From NCBI GenBank assembly GCA_944389475.1, contig CALXMM010000003.1:1-64000 (forward strand): a stretch of DNA of 64,000 nucleotides, written 5' to 3'. Source of the DNA: an uncultured Clostridia bacterium. GTDB taxonomy: Bacteria; Bacillota; Clostridia; TANB77; CAG-508. Positions within the stretch are counted from its first letter, which is position 1. Every line of letters starts with the position of its first letter. Below, piece after piece: positions 36,267 to 45,494 of this stretch. A model generated the notes under the pieces. The model was not told the DNA's origin and made no database searches. It saw nothing but the letters and a program-made list of their open reading frames with translations. The translations under genes and the position numbers were made by a program.

Positions 36267-37170
36267 TATTAATCTCCTTCCATATATTCATTAAAAGATA
36301 GTCTATTGACATATCATAATTACTATTAGCTCTTAATCTTTTCTTTACTTCTTCTACTGTAAAAATACAATTTGCATATTTATATGAAATAAGTGGATTT
36401 AACTTCATTTTATTATCTAATAAAATATTAATATAATCCAATAAATCATAAATATCATCTTTATTTTCATATAATACATTTGCAGAATTTATAAAATTTA
36501 CTAAATTCTCCTTCTCTATTATATCAAATAATTTATCTAATTGCTCGTATTCTGATGATTTTTCTTTAATTAACAATGCTTTTTTTACACTTCCATTTAC
36601 TGCATTTAAAAAAGCATTACTAATATCATCCATATTATACTTTTCTTTTAGAATTTTTTCCACATCTTTATTCTCTAGATTATTAAAATATAATTTCATA
36701 CATCTAGATTTTATTGTATTTAATACCTTATTTTCATTTGATGTTATAAGTATTATAATTATGTATTCTGGAGGCTCTTCCAATGTTTTTAACAAACAGT
36801 TTTGTGCTTCCTGTGTCATTAATTCTACATCATTAATTATATATATTTTATAATCAGAATTCATAGGTTTCTCTGCGATTTTATTCTGCATATTTCTAAT
36901 TTGGTCTATCTTAATTGCTGTACCTTCTTCATTTATCATACTAAAATTAACATTATTATTAGAATTAAACTCCCTGCAAGATTTGCAAATATCACAAGGT
37001 TTATTTTCTTTTGATGTACATAAAATAGCTTTTGAAAATTCTTTTGCTAATAATTTTTTACCAATTCCCTCTTCACCAATAAACAAATAGCTATGTAATA
37101 CGCTATTATTATTTATAGCATTTTCTAATACCTTTTTAATTTCTGTATGACCCACGATATTCTCGAACAA
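36244..37170 (-). CDS. holB: DNA polymerase III delta' subunit
   Basis: 308 residues of the clamp-loader delta' family: HSYLFIGEEGIGKKLLA (P-loop-like), a zinc module with four Cys (CTSKENKPCDICKSC), MTQEAQNCLLKTLEEPP and an SRC-type motif IKSRCMKLYF. It is part of the complex that loads the beta clamp. The initiator is TTG with GGAGGAATAGGC ahead. It overlaps the downstream ricT gene. Confidence 0.93.
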   Translation of the reverse strand: MFENIVGHTEIKKVLENAINNNSVLHSYLFIGEEGIGKKLLAKEFSKAILCTSKENKPCDICKSCREFNSNNNVNFSMINEEGTAIKIDQIRNMQNKIAEKPMNSDYKIYIINDVELMTQEAQNCLLKTLEEPPEYIIIILITSNENKVLNTIKSRCMKLYFNNLENKDVEKILKEKYNMDDISNAFLNAVNGSVKKALLIKEKSSEYEQLDKLFDIIEKENLVNFINSANVLYENKDDIYDLLDYINILLDNKMKLNPLISYKYANCIFTVEEVKKRLRANSNYDMSIDYLLMNIWKEINSEGSSRY

Positions 37171-37204
37171 GCCTATTCCTCCTATTTTGATTTATATTTT
37201 ATTT

Positions 37205-37882
37205 TTAATCATCCACTTTTCCAAATTCATTTAATGGCCAAAATCTAAATAAAACTTTTCCTTCTATTTTATCTAATGGTATACACCCAAAGAACCTACA
37301 ATCAACACTTGAATTTCTATTATCTCCCAATGCAAATACAGTATTTTCTGGAACTACTATATCTATATATACACCTCCAGAATCATCTGTCATAACTCCA
37401 GGTTGTAAATAATCTTCTGTAAGTTCTGTATCATTAATATATACTTTTCCATCTTTTATTTGAACATGTTCACCTGGTAAACCAATAACTCTTTTTATAT
37501 AGCTTGTTTTACCTATTTCTAAAACATGATATTTAAAATTGTCCCATAAACTTCTATGTTTCTCTTCATAAATCGCTACTGGATTAGAAAAATTTGCATC
37601 TTCCTTTTCTACATAAGTTTCTGTTGGAGCCTCGAAAGTTATTATATCCCCTCTCTTTGGCAATTGTTTAAAAGTTCTTCCAAGTCTATTTAATATAAGC
37701 CTTTGATTTTCCTCTAAAGTAGGAAACATGGACTCTTGTTTAACAACTGTTGGTGTTAGTACAAAATATTTTATTAATAAAGCTAATATAATTGCAATAA
37801 CTATACAAATAATCCATCCGCCAATTTCTTTAAATATTTTTTTCACTTTGATTATTTGATTGCTGTCTAGCTTCTTTATCAT
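37205..37882 (-). CDS. lepB: Signal peptidase I
   Basis: About 225 residues: one N-terminal membrane span (~22-42), catalytic Ser51 in QESMFPTL and Lys130 in TSYIKRVIGLPG, then GDNRNSSVDCRFFG (usually DSR). It cleaves signal peptides on the outer membrane face. The first ATG at 37894 touches AAAGGAGG with no spacing; the ATG at 37882 lies 12 nt beyond it and is preferred. It overlaps the end of the histidine kinase gene by about 50 bp. Confidence 0.92.
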   Translation of the reverse strand: MIKKLDSNQIIKVKKIFKEIGGWIICIVIAIILALLIKYFVLTPTVVKQESMFPTLEENQRLILNRLGRTFKQLPKRGDIITFEAPTETYVEKEDANFSNPVAIYEEKHRSLWDNFKYHVLEIGKTSYIKRVIGLPGEHVQIKDGKVYINDTELTEDYLQPGVMTDDSGGVYIDIVVPENTVFALGDNRNSSVDCRFFGCIPLDKIEGKVLFRFWPLNEFGKVDD

Positions 37883-39332
37883 TTGAGTTTTCATCCTCCT
37901 TTATGGTAAATTTATTATTTGTTTTTGTAGGTATTCTAATTACCACTTCTGTTCCTTCATTTAATTTACTTTTTATATCTATCGTTCCATTATTTCTGTC
38001 CAATATTTCTTTAGCTATAGAAAGTCCTAAACCAGAACCTCCCATTTCTCTAGTACGAGCTTTGTCAACTCGATAAAATCTCTCGAAGATTCTTTCCAAA
38101 TCCTCTTCTGGAATTCCTATTCCATTATCTATAATTTTTATATATGCATCATTATATACAAAACCAACATATATATTAACAGTTCCGTTTTCATTAGTAT
38201 ATTTTATACTATTTGATAATATATTTATAATTACTCTCTCTATTCCATCTTTTTCCGCATAAACAGGTGGAACATTTGCAGTAACAAAGCAATTAACTTT
38301 TAACTTTTTCTTATCAATTTCAATTTGAAGTTTTTCTTGGCACTTTTTAGCAAGTTCGCCCAAATCAAATTCTTCTTTCTTTATATTAACTTTATTATTA
38401 TCAAATCTAGAAAGAGATAATAAATCTGTAACTAGCTTAGCCATTCTCTTTGCTTCTGAAGAAATAACCCCTAAGAACTTAGTTTCTATTTCTTTATCAT
38501 GGTCTGTTTCTAGCAAAGTATCTGCATATCCCATGATAGATGTTATAGGTGTTTTTAGTTCGTGCGAAACATCTGCCACAAATTCTTTTCTCATATTATC
38601 AAGTTTTACATGTTCTGTAATATCTTGAATAAGTACCATAACTCCTGAAGGTCTATCATCATCATCTTTTAATATTTCAAATGATAAATTTAAATATCTA
38701 TCCTTAACTTTTACTTTTTCTTCTGATGATGTCCAATCTTCCAAATAAATTATTTTCTCCATATTAATATCTAAATTTACGTTTTTAAATACGGTTTCAA
38801 AATCAGTATTTTCATCCATTATGGATAAAGCCCTTGTGGCTGCTGGATTTATTAATACAACCTTTCCTTCCATATTAAAAGCAATTATACCATCACTCAT
38901 ATGTAAAAGAATTGTTTCTATCTGTCTTTTCTGTGCAGACATTTCAGTTAAACTATCCTTTAATTTTGTTGTCACTTCTTCGAAGGCATCTGCCAAATTA
39001 TCTATTTCGTTTTTATTTTTAGCATGCTTGTTTTCCTCTGCTGATGTTAATTTTTCAGCATTCTTTATTAATTTATCTATTGGTTTAACAACTGTTTTTG
39101 ATAAAAATATTCCAACAATTATACTTATTATTCCAAGTGTTACTAATGAAATTATTAATACTAATTTTATATGGTTAACTTGATTAACCATAATATCGGT
39201 AACTTCCGCACTATTAATTGCAGTATTTATTGTTTCTAATGAATTAGTAAAAAATAAACCTAATCCAATTATTATAAGCATTCCTAATATAAAAAATATT
39301 AAAACTATTTTTAACTGTATATTTTTTATCAT
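37830..39332 (-). CDS. WalK/PhoR-like sensor histidine kinase
   Basis: 500 residues: membrane spans at about 8-28 and 57-77, a HAMP domain to ~130, a PAS domain (~140-245, MSDGIIAFNMEGKVVLINPA), HisKA with phospho-His257 (FVADVSHELKTP), then HATPase_c (N-box NILSNSIKYT, G1 DNGIGIP, F-box, G2 GGSGLGLSI). The extracytoplasmic loop is short (~28 residues), unlike Bacillus WalK. It pairs with the response regulator encoded upstream; cell-wall homeostasis or phosphate sensing are both possible. Confidence 0.9.
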   Translation of the reverse strand: MIKNIQLKIVLIFFILGMLIIIGLGLFFTNSLETINTAINSAEVTDIMVNQVNHIKLVLIISLVTLGIISIIVGIFLSKTVVKPIDKLIKNAEKLTSAEENKHAKNKNEIDNLADAFEEVTTKLKDSLTEMSAQKRQIETILLHMSDGIIAFNMEGKVVLINPAATRALSIMDENTDFETVFKNVNLDINMEKIIYLEDWTSSEEKVKVKDRYLNLSFEILKDDDDRPSGVMVLIQDITEHVKLDNMRKEFVADVSHELKTPITSIMGYADTLLETDHDKEIETKFLGVISSEAKRMAKLVTDLLSLSRFDNNKVNIKKEEFDLGELAKKCQEKLQIEIDKKKLKVNCFVTANVPPVYAEKDGIERVIINILSNSIKYTNENGTVNIYVGFVYNDAYIKIIDNGIGIPEEDLERIFERFYRVDKARTREMGGSGLGLSIAKEILDRNNGTIDIKSKLNEGTEVVIRIPTKTNNKFTIKEDENSNDKEARQQSNNQSEKNI

Positions 39333-39355
39333 TTAATTACTCCCTTTATAGCAAT

Positions 39356-39407
39356 AAAATCGTCAGTTAAAATAGACTACATATTCTATGTTTAGACCGA
39401 CGATTTT
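39356..39407 (-). terminator. Hairpin between response regulator and kinase genes
   Basis: AAAATCGTC (39356-39364) pairs with GACGATTTT (39399-39407), with further pairing inside. It separates walR-like and walK-like genes that should be co-expressed, so it may attenuate the kinase or act as a processing site. Confidence 0.5.
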
Positions 39408-39435
39408 ACCTTATTTGGTTTTAATATATAATGGC

Positions 39436-40164
39436 TTATTTATCACCTGTAGCTATATAATAACCTACTCCTCTTTTAGTCATTAATATTTTTGGATTTG
39501 ATGTATCTTCTTCTATTTTCTCTCTAATTCTTCTAACAGTTACATCAACTGTTCTTATATCTCCATAATATTCATAACCCCATACTTTTTCTAGCAACGT
39601 TTCTCTTGTTACAACTTGACCTAATTGATTTGCCAAATATTTTAATACTTCAAATTCCCTTAAAGTTAAATCTATAACTTTATTTTTTACTCTTGTTTCG
39701 AATTTATCTACATCTAATTGTAAGTCTCCAACTATTATTTTATTTGAATTAGTTTCTTGCTTACCATTATCATAATTTCCATTACCTTTTCTTAAGTTTG
39801 CTTTAATTCTAGCCATTAATTCTCTAATACTAAATGGTTTAGTTATATAATCATCTGCCCCTAATTCTAATCCTAAAATTTTATCTATTTCTTCACCTTT
39901 TGCACTTAGCATTATAATAGGAACATTTAATGTATGTCTTATTCTTTTACAAACAGATAACCCATCCATTTTAGGAATCATTATATCCAATATTATTAAG
40001 TCAGGTGTTTGATTTAAAGCTATATCCACAGCTTTTTCTCCATCTGTTGCTTCTAATGTGTTATATCCTTCTTTTTCCAAATTATATACTAGCATATCAA
40101 TTATTGGTTGTTCATCATCCACAATTAATATTGTTTTTTTATTGCTATTTGTCTCGCCTTCCAC
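39436..40164 (-). CDS. OmpR-family response regulator, WalR-like
   Basis: 242 residues: a receiver domain with Asp pocket VDDE and phospho-acceptor Asp60 (LIILDIMIPKMDG), Thr/Lys switch (SAKG, ITKPF), a Lys/Asn-rich linker, and an OmpR winged helix (LTLREFEVLKYLA, VWGYEYYGDIRTVDVTVRRIREK). VDDEQPIIDMLVYNLEKEGY resembles WalR. The initiator is GTG with AAAGGTGG upstream. The kinase gene follows after a hairpin-containing 103-bp gap. Confidence 0.9.
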   Translation of the reverse strand: MEGETNSNKKTILIVDDEQPIIDMLVYNLEKEGYNTLEATDGEKAVDIALNQTPDLIILDIMIPKMDGLSVCKRIRHTLNVPIIMLSAKGEEIDKILGLELGADDYITKPFSIRELMARIKANLRKGNGNYDNGKQETNSNKIIVGDLQLDVDKFETRVKNKVIDLTLREFEVLKYLANQLGQVVTRETLLEKVWGYEYYGDIRTVDVTVRRIREKIEEDTSNPKILMTKRGVGYYIATGDK

Positions 40165-40288
40165 AACTGTTCCACCTTTCCTTTTAAAATTGTTGCAAAG
40201 TTAATTGCATTATAACACTCATATTTTAAAATTCCATATATAATTTATATCACAATCTTAAAATTTTCACAAGTATTTCAAGAATTTT

Positions 40289-41200
40289 TTACAACAAGCT
40301 CGCAGCTCCAATAATTCCAGCATCATTTCCTAAAGTTGCCAATACTATATCTATATCCTTTCTAGGATTAAATAATAATTTTTTATCTTGAATTTCTTTT
40401 TTTAATTTAGGAATAATCAAATCTCCTATAAAAACAAAACTTCCTCCAATGCACACCATTTCGGGTTCAAAAATATTTATTAGATTAGAAATTCCAATTG
40501 CCAAATATTGAACATATTCCTCTATTAAAGGCTTTATTCTTAAATCATTAATATGTTTTCTTATCTCATTTACAATATTAGCACTAGATACATCTTCATC
40601 CAATTCCAAAGTTTCTCTTATTTCTTGTTTTAGAACTTTCATAGAACAATATGTCTCAAAACATCCTCTACTACCACATTTACAAGGTCTTCCATCTTTT
40701 TCTATAATCATATGTCCAAATTCCATACCGGATTTAAATCTAGGTTCCACTAATTTATTACTTAAAAATGCTGCTCCACCAATTCCTGTTCCTAAGCATA
40801 AATATATATTATCCTGTGCTGATTTTGTACTTCCATACATACTTTCAGCAATTCCAGCACATTTAGCATCATTTTTAATTTTCACTTCTAAATCAAATTC
40901 TTTTTTTATTACTTTAGCAATATCTAATTTTTCCAATCCCAAATTCACAACATTATATATACAATTATTTTCTATAGTTCCTGGTGATGCAATACCAATA
41001 TAACCAATTTCCTTAACTTGTATATCTTGTTCTTTTAATATTTTTTTTATAAAATCTAAAATTGTTTTTATAATCATCTTTTCTACATTATCTTTATCTT
41101 TTTCTGTAATATCAACTTCTTTTTTATTAATTATTTTTCCACTTGAACCTACAAGTCCTACTCCTATATGACTTCCTCCAATATCTATTCCTATATTCAT
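40289..41200 (-). CDS. ROK-family sugar kinase (glucokinase-like)
   Basis: 303 residues of the ROK family: ATP-binding GIDIGGSHIGVGLV at the N-terminus, LGTGIGGAAFLSNK, catalytic Asp in IKNDAKCAG, and the zinc motif CKCGSRGCFE. The family phosphorylates glucose, N-acetylmannosamine, allose or related sugars; ATP-dependent glucokinase is the commonest role in Clostridia. AAAGGAGAAG precedes the ATG. It appears monocistronic. Confidence 0.88.
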   Translation of the reverse strand: MNIGIDIGGSHIGVGLVGSSGKIINKKEVDITEKDKDNVEKMIIKTILDFIKKILKEQDIQVKEIGYIGIASPGTIENNCIYNVVNLGLEKLDIAKVIKKEFDLEVKIKNDAKCAGIAESMYGSTKSAQDNIYLCLGTGIGGAAFLSNKLVEPRFKSGMEFGHMIIEKDGRPCKCGSRGCFETYCSMKVLKQEIRETLELDEDVSSANIVNEIRKHINDLRIKPLIEEYVQYLAIGISNLINIFEPEMVCIGGSFVFIGDLIIPKLKKEIQDKKLLFNPRKDIDIVLATLGNDAGIIGAASLL

Positions 41201-41240
41201 ATTCTCTTCTCCTTTCTGTAGAATTTTTACGCAATATTAA

Positions 41241-41268
41241 AGGCATATACAATTTAATGTATATGCCT
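41241..41268 (-). terminator. Hairpin after the pilin-like gene
   Basis: AGGCATATACA and TGTATATGCCT, 11-bp perfect stem with a 6-nt loop. A weak T-rich stretch follows on the minus strand. Confidence 0.6.
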
Positions 41269-41287
41269 ATTCTAACATAAATCTTAT

Positions 41288-41692
41288 TTAATTAACATCT
41301 TTTACTCTAAAATTTTGAGTATCTATTGTAACAACATATTTATCTCCATTATTAGTAACATATTCAACTGAGCTTCCATCTGCTCCAGCTTTAAAATTTG
41401 AAGATTTATCTATTGCTTTTACAACTTCATCTATAACATCTGGATTTGTATTTGTTTGTACTAGTCCATTAACACTTTCACTGTCATTTTTTACAACTTT
41501 TAATGCCATTGTTACCATATCTCTAGCATATGCTTTATCTCTTTCTGCCTCTAGAGCATTATCTTTACCCTTTAGACCATCTTGTCCAAATACTAAATAC
41601 ACAATAACACCAGCTAAACATAATAATACTATTATAGTAATTATTAATACAACTAAAGTTATTCCTTTTTCTTCTCTTACTTTATTTAACAT
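41288..41692 (-). CDS. Type IV prepilin-like protein
   Basis: About 134 residues. A short basic leader ends REEKG, followed by ITLVVLIITIIVLLCLAGV, a class III signal of the type-IV pilin/pseudopilin kind. The mature +1 residue would be Ile, and the usual Glu5 is Val. A helix (~residues 40-70) and a beta-rich end follow. GAAGGGAG precedes the ATG at 41692, so the frame from 41734 is too long. No prepilin peptidase or assembly ATPase is in the window. Confidence 0.75.
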   Translation of the reverse strand: MLNKVREEKGITLVVLIITIIVLLCLAGVIVYLVFGQDGLKGKDNALEAERDKAYARDMVTMALKVVKNDSESVNGLVQTNTNPDVIDEVVKAIDKSSNFKAGADGSSVEYVTNNGDKYVVTIDTQNFRVKDVN

Positions 41693-41840
41693 ATAAAACG
41701 TCTCCCTTCTTTTGTATACATATATGCGTAACACCTTACATTTCTTCTACCAATATTTTATATGTTTATATAAAAATGTCAATATATTTAATTTAAACAT
41801 CATATTAATGTAATATTATCGTAACACTAGTGTAATTTCA

Positions 41841-43142
41841 TTATTTTTTTCGAAGCATAGCAATAAAAAATCCATCATGCTTTTCATTTGGTAAAAACTG
41901 TATCATATTGTTACTTGTTATTTTAACAAATCCTTCTGGAATCTTCTCATCCATACTAACTATTTCAAAATTCTCTTCAGTTAAAAATCTATCTATTATA
42001 TATTGATTTTCTTCCTTTAACATACTACATGTAGAATATACTAAAACTCCATTGTCTTTTAAATACTTTGAACAGACTTTTAATATCTTATATTGTATAC
42101 TTGTTATTTCTTCTATATCATTTTCTTGTCTATTCCATTTAATATCCGGTTTCCTTCTTATTACTCCTAAGCCCAAGCAAGGAACATCTAACAAAATCTT
42201 ATCAAACTTGTTTAAATATTCTTCTTTTGTAACTGTAGCATCATGTAATTCTGTCTTAATAATATCAATTCCCAATCTTTTAGCATTTTCTTCTACCTGT
42301 TTTAATCTTTTATCATGTATATCCCATGCAATGATTTGACCTTTATTATTCATAATTTCAGCCAAATATGTAGTTTTTCCACCTGGTGCACTACAAGCAT
42401 CTAAAACATTTTCACCTTGCTTTGGGTTTAATACAAAACTACTTAATCCTGCAACTTCATCTTGAATGGTTATATATCCTTCTTTGTATTCTTTTGTATT
42501 CGTAATATCTTTTGTTCCTGTTATTGTTCTAAAATCATCTAAAATTCCTCTTTCACCAATCTCTATTTTTGGGTTTAATCTATTTAATCGAACTGAAATA
42601 TTTGGTCTTAAATTTAAATTACTACATATTTCATTTGCTATATCCTTACCATATTCTTCATAAAATTTCTTAACAATCCATTTTGGCATAGAATATTTTA
42701 CACTAGTTTGCTCTATACTATCTGTTATATTATCAATCTCTTCAAAATCGCTCTTTTCAATTTTTCTTAAAATAGCATTAACAAAATTTGAAGATTTATA
42801 ATTATATTTTTTGCATAAATTTACACTTTCATTAACTGCAGCAGACTTTGGAACTTTATCCAAAAATATAATTTGATATGCACCCAAATATAAAATATTT
42901 TTAACCCAATCAGACATTTTCTTTATTTTTATTTTTGAATATTTTTGAATAATATATTCAAGAGTTAATTTCCAAGTTACCACTCCAAAAACTAACTCAG
43001 AAATAAAATTTATATCCAAATTACTTAATTTTTCTCTATTTAAATTTATATATTTATCCAATGCAATATTTGAATATGCTTTATTTGTATTTATCTCATA
43101 TAAAATTTTTAGTGCAATATTTCTTGCAAAGTCAATTTTCAT
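41841..43142 (-). CDS. rsmB: 16S rRNA (cytosine-C5) methyltransferase RsmB
   Basis: About 433 residues. An N-terminal NusB-like domain (ALKILYEINTNKAYSNIALDK) precedes the Rossmann methyltransferase: SAM loop LDACSAPGGKTTYLA, LLDVPCLGLGVIRRKPD and YSTCSMLKEEN with the two catalytic Cys. It methylates C967 of 16S rRNA. AAGAGGAAGG lies about 9 nt before the ATG at 43142; the open frame reaches 43292 but the extra N-terminus is unrelated and overlaps the divergent dodecin gene. Confidence 0.94.
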   Translation of the reverse strand: MKIDFARNIALKILYEINTNKAYSNIALDKYINLNREKLSNLDINFISELVFGVVTWKLTLEYIIQKYSKIKIKKMSDWVKNILYLGAYQIIFLDKVPKSAAVNESVNLCKKYNYKSSNFVNAILRKIEKSDFEEIDNITDSIEQTSVKYSMPKWIVKKFYEEYGKDIANEICSNLNLRPNISVRLNRLNPKIEIGERGILDDFRTITGTKDITNTKEYKEGYITIQDEVAGLSSFVLNPKQGENVLDACSAPGGKTTYLAEIMNNKGQIIAWDIHDKRLKQVEENAKRLGIDIIKTELHDATVTKEEYLNKFDKILLDVPCLGLGVIRRKPDIKWNRQENDIEEITSIQYKILKVCSKYLKDNGVLVYSTCSMLKEENQYIIDRFLTEENFEIVSMDEKIPEGFVKITSNNMIQFLPNEKHDGFFIAMLRKK

Positions 43143-43248
43143 ATTTTCCATCCTTCCTCTTAAAATCTTGTATTTTATATTATAACACACACTGTATAAA
43201 ATTAAATTAATTGGAAAAAATATTATTAATTTAATTTTAGGAGGTATT

Positions 43249-43467
43249 ATGATGACTGTAGAAAAACACATTCGAATTAAAGGGTCTTCCAATATATCTT
43301 GGAAAGATGCAATAGTTAAAACAATTGCCGAAGCTTCTAAAACAGTTAATTATTTGTCAGAAGTAAAAGTTTTAGACCAAACTGCAACAATTGAGGATGG
43401 TAAAATTTCAGAATATTTTGTAGATATAGAATTAACATTTTATATTGACCATTCTTCTTTACAATAA
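43249..43467 (+). CDS. Dodecin family flavin-binding protein
   Basis: 72 residues with the dodecin pattern: IRIKGSSNISWKDAIVKTIAEA, KTVNYLSEVKVLDQTATIEDGKISEY and a final beta strand. Dodecins form hollow 12-mers that store riboflavin, FMN or CoA. GGAGG precedes two adjacent ATGs (43249 and 43252). It sits 51 bp upstream of spoVAC on the same strand and is probably co-transcribed with the spoVA genes. Confidence 0.88.
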   Translation: MMTVEKHIRIKGSSNISWKDAIVKTIAEASKTVNYLSEVKVLDQTATIEDGKISEYFVDIELTFYIDHSSLQ

Positions 43468-43518
43468 CTACTTATAAAAATGAATTTTGCCTTTTAATTA
43501 AGGCTGAAAGGAGAAGTC

Positions 43519-43983
43519 ATGAAACCTATAGAAACACAGAAAAAATATCAAGAATATGTAGACAAAAAATCACCAAATTCTCCCATATTAAAAAATTGCT
43601 TTAATGCTTTTTGGGTTGGTGGACTTATTTGTACAATCGGTCAAATAATTATGCAAATATGCAAGACTCGTGGTTTAGATGAAGCCACCTCCGGAACTAT
43701 AGTTTCAATTATTCTAATTACACTTAGTGCCTTTTTAACTAGTTTAAACATATTTAATAAAATAGGCAAATTTGCAGGAGCTGGTTCTTTAGTTCCTATA
43801 ACAGGTTTTGCCAATTCCATTGTTGCACCATCAATAGAGTATAAATCAGAAGGTTATGTTATGGGTGTTGGAAGTAAAATGTTTACAATTGCAGGACCTG
43901 TTTTAGTTTTTGGAATATGCTCTTCTATTATTGTTGGAATTTTATATTTTATTTTTAACACAACAGGAATTACTTTATCATAA
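43519..43983 (+). CDS. spoVAC: Stage V sporulation protein AC
   Basis: 154 residues with about four membrane helices. KNCFNAFWVGGLICTIGQII, FAGAGSLVPITGFANSIVAPSIEYKSEGYVMG (extent about residues 88-120) and MFTIAGPVLVFG are SpoVAC hallmarks. SpoVA proteins form the inner-spore-membrane channel that imports Ca-dipicolinate during sporulation and releases it in germination. AAAGGAGAAG precedes the ATG. spoVAD follows after 12 bp. Confidence 0.95.
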   Translation: MKPIETQKKYQEYVDKKSPNSPILKNCFNAFWVGGLICTIGQIIMQICKTRGLDEATSGTIVSIILITLSAFLTSLNIFNKIGKFAGAGSLVPITGFANSIVAPSIEYKSEGYVMGVGSKMFTIAGPVLVFGICSSIIVGILYFIFNTTGITLS

Positions 43984-43995
43984 GGAGATGATTTT

Positions 43996-45000
43996 TTGGA
44001 GAAAATAGGTAAACAAACTATAAAATTTACTAACCTCCCTACAATATTAGATACTGCAAGTATTGTAGGACCAAAAGAAGCTGATGGTCCCCTTGCAAAA
44101 TATTTTGATAAGTGTTTAGAAGATGAGTTTTGGGGAGAAAAGACTTGGGAAAAGGCAGAAAGTAAAATATTAAAAGAAACAGTTTATTCTGCTGTTAAAA
44201 AATCAAATCTTCCAATTTCTAGTATTGATTATTGTTTTGCAGGTGACTTACTAAACCAATGTATTTCATCCAGTTTTGGACTTAGAGATTCCAATATTCC
44301 TTTTATAGGTATATTTGGAGCTTGTTCCACTTTTGTAGAAGGATTGGGCTTAGGTTCAATATTTATAGATGGCAATGCTGCAAATAACGTTATTTGTGCC
44401 GCCTCAAGCCACTTTTGTAGTGCAGAAAAGCAATTTAGATTTCCCCTAGAATTAGGTAATCAAAGACCTCAATCATCTCAATGGACAGTTACTGGTGCCG
44501 GTGCTGCAATTTTATCCTCTTCCGGTACTGGTCCATTTGTAACACATTTTACTCCAGGAAGAATAGTTGATATGGGAATTAAGGATGCAAACAACATGGG
44601 AGCTGCAATGGCTCCTGCAGCCTTGGACACTTTAATTACTCATTTAAATGATACTGGTAGAAAGCCAAGCTATTATGATGCAATTATAACTGGTGATTTA
44701 GGTCATGTTGGAAAAGAAATATTAATCGAACTTGCAGAAACCAAGGGATATAATATTAAGTCTAATTATAATGATTGCGGTGTTCTAATTTTTGATAAGA
44801 ATAAACAAGATACCCATGCTGGTGGAAGTGGCTGTGCTTGTTGTGGTACTGTATTTTCGGGTTATTTATTTAATATGCTCCAAAATAAAAAATATAAGAA
44901 AATATTATTAATTGCAACTGGAGCTTTAATGAATTCTACTTCCACACAACAAGGAGAAAGCATTCCCGGAATAGCACATGCAGTTAGTATAGAAATATAG
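43996..45000 (+). CDS. spoVAD: Stage V sporulation protein AD
   Basis: 334 residues of the thiolase-like SpoVAD fold, which binds dipicolinic acid on the spore inner membrane. GIFGACSTFVEGLGLG marks the thiolase-type Cys site, and GGSGCACCGTVFSGYL and EKQFRFPLELGNQRP are family segments. The initiator is TTG with AAGGAGATGATTTT upstream. The gene ends the forward spoVA unit at a bidirectional terminator; spoVAE lies 2.6 kb further on. Confidence 0.94.
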   Translation: MEKIGKQTIKFTNLPTILDTASIVGPKEADGPLAKYFDKCLEDEFWGEKTWEKAESKILKETVYSAVKKSNLPISSIDYCFAGDLLNQCISSSFGLRDSNIPFIGIFGACSTFVEGLGLGSIFIDGNAANNVICAASSHFCSAEKQFRFPLELGNQRPQSSQWTVTGAGAAILSSSGTGPFVTHFTPGRIVDMGIKDANNMGAAMAPAALDTLITHLNDTGRKPSYYDAIITGDLGHVGKEILIELAETKGYNIKSNYNDCGVLIFDKNKQDTHAGGSGCACCGTVFSGYLFNMLQNKKYKKILLIATGALMNSTSTQQGESIPGIAHAVSIEI

Positions 45001-45046
45001 GATTTTAGATATACTAAAAAACTGTTCATTTCTTTCTCAAAAATCT

Positions 45047-45078
45047 AAAAAAAGAAGAATTAATCATTCTTCTTTTTT
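45047..45078. terminator. Bidirectional terminator at spoVAD/45060 junction
   Basis: AAAAAAAGAAGAAT pairs with ATTCTTCTTTTTT around TAATC. It overlaps the stop of the minus-strand gene. Confidence 0.7.
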
Positions 45079-45494
45079 CTTTTAAAAATATTTTTTATAT
45101 ATTCCAAAAACCTTTCATACCATTTCTTTTCTTCTATAACTGCAATTTTGGTTTCCCTTGTAGTGTTTCTATTAAATACTTCATCATAATTTATATTAAT
45201 CTTATTTTTTTCTAATTCTTGTTCATCTTGTTTTTCTTTTAATTTAATTTGCTCTCTTTGAAAATCCGTTGCCCAATAATCTCTAAAAAAGTTAGCTAAT
45301 ATAGCCTTTGTTTCTTCCATTAATACTTGTTTTTCAAAAGGAAGTTCTTTATTAATTTTAAAAATATAATTTTTATTAGCACTTTTCTTTAAAGTTTGTA
45401 ATATATCTTGTGGAATCTTCTCCAAATCCTCTTTTGGAATATATTTTAATATTTCCAACACTTCTACATATGCTTTAGAATAATTATTATTCAT
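45060..45494 (-). CDS. Small charged protein paired with the HExxH protein
   Basis: Not a recognised family. This 144-residue soluble protein is a divergent paralogue of the 113-residue product at 8539-8880: shared KIP(Q/E)D, NY, P(F/L)EK, M-x-ETK, YW and QR positions over residues ~1-80. It then has its own Lys/Glu-rich middle and a basic end (YIKNIFKRKKK). Its start overlaps the end of the HExxH gene by 8 bp, so the two form one translational unit. Confidence 0.75.
   Translation of the reverse strand: MNNNYSKAYVEVLEILKYIPKEDLEKIPQDILQTLKKSANKNYIFKINKELPFEKQVLMEETKAILANFFRDYWATDFQREQIKLKEKQDEQELEKNKININYDEVFNRNTTRETKIAVIEEKKWYERFLEYIKNIFKRKKKND

Noticed and set aside
42950..43292. rsmB N-terminal extension to 43292
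   Set aside because: The extra ~50 residues are hydrophobic, unlike RsmB, overlap the divergent dodecin gene, and a good ribosome site supports 43142.
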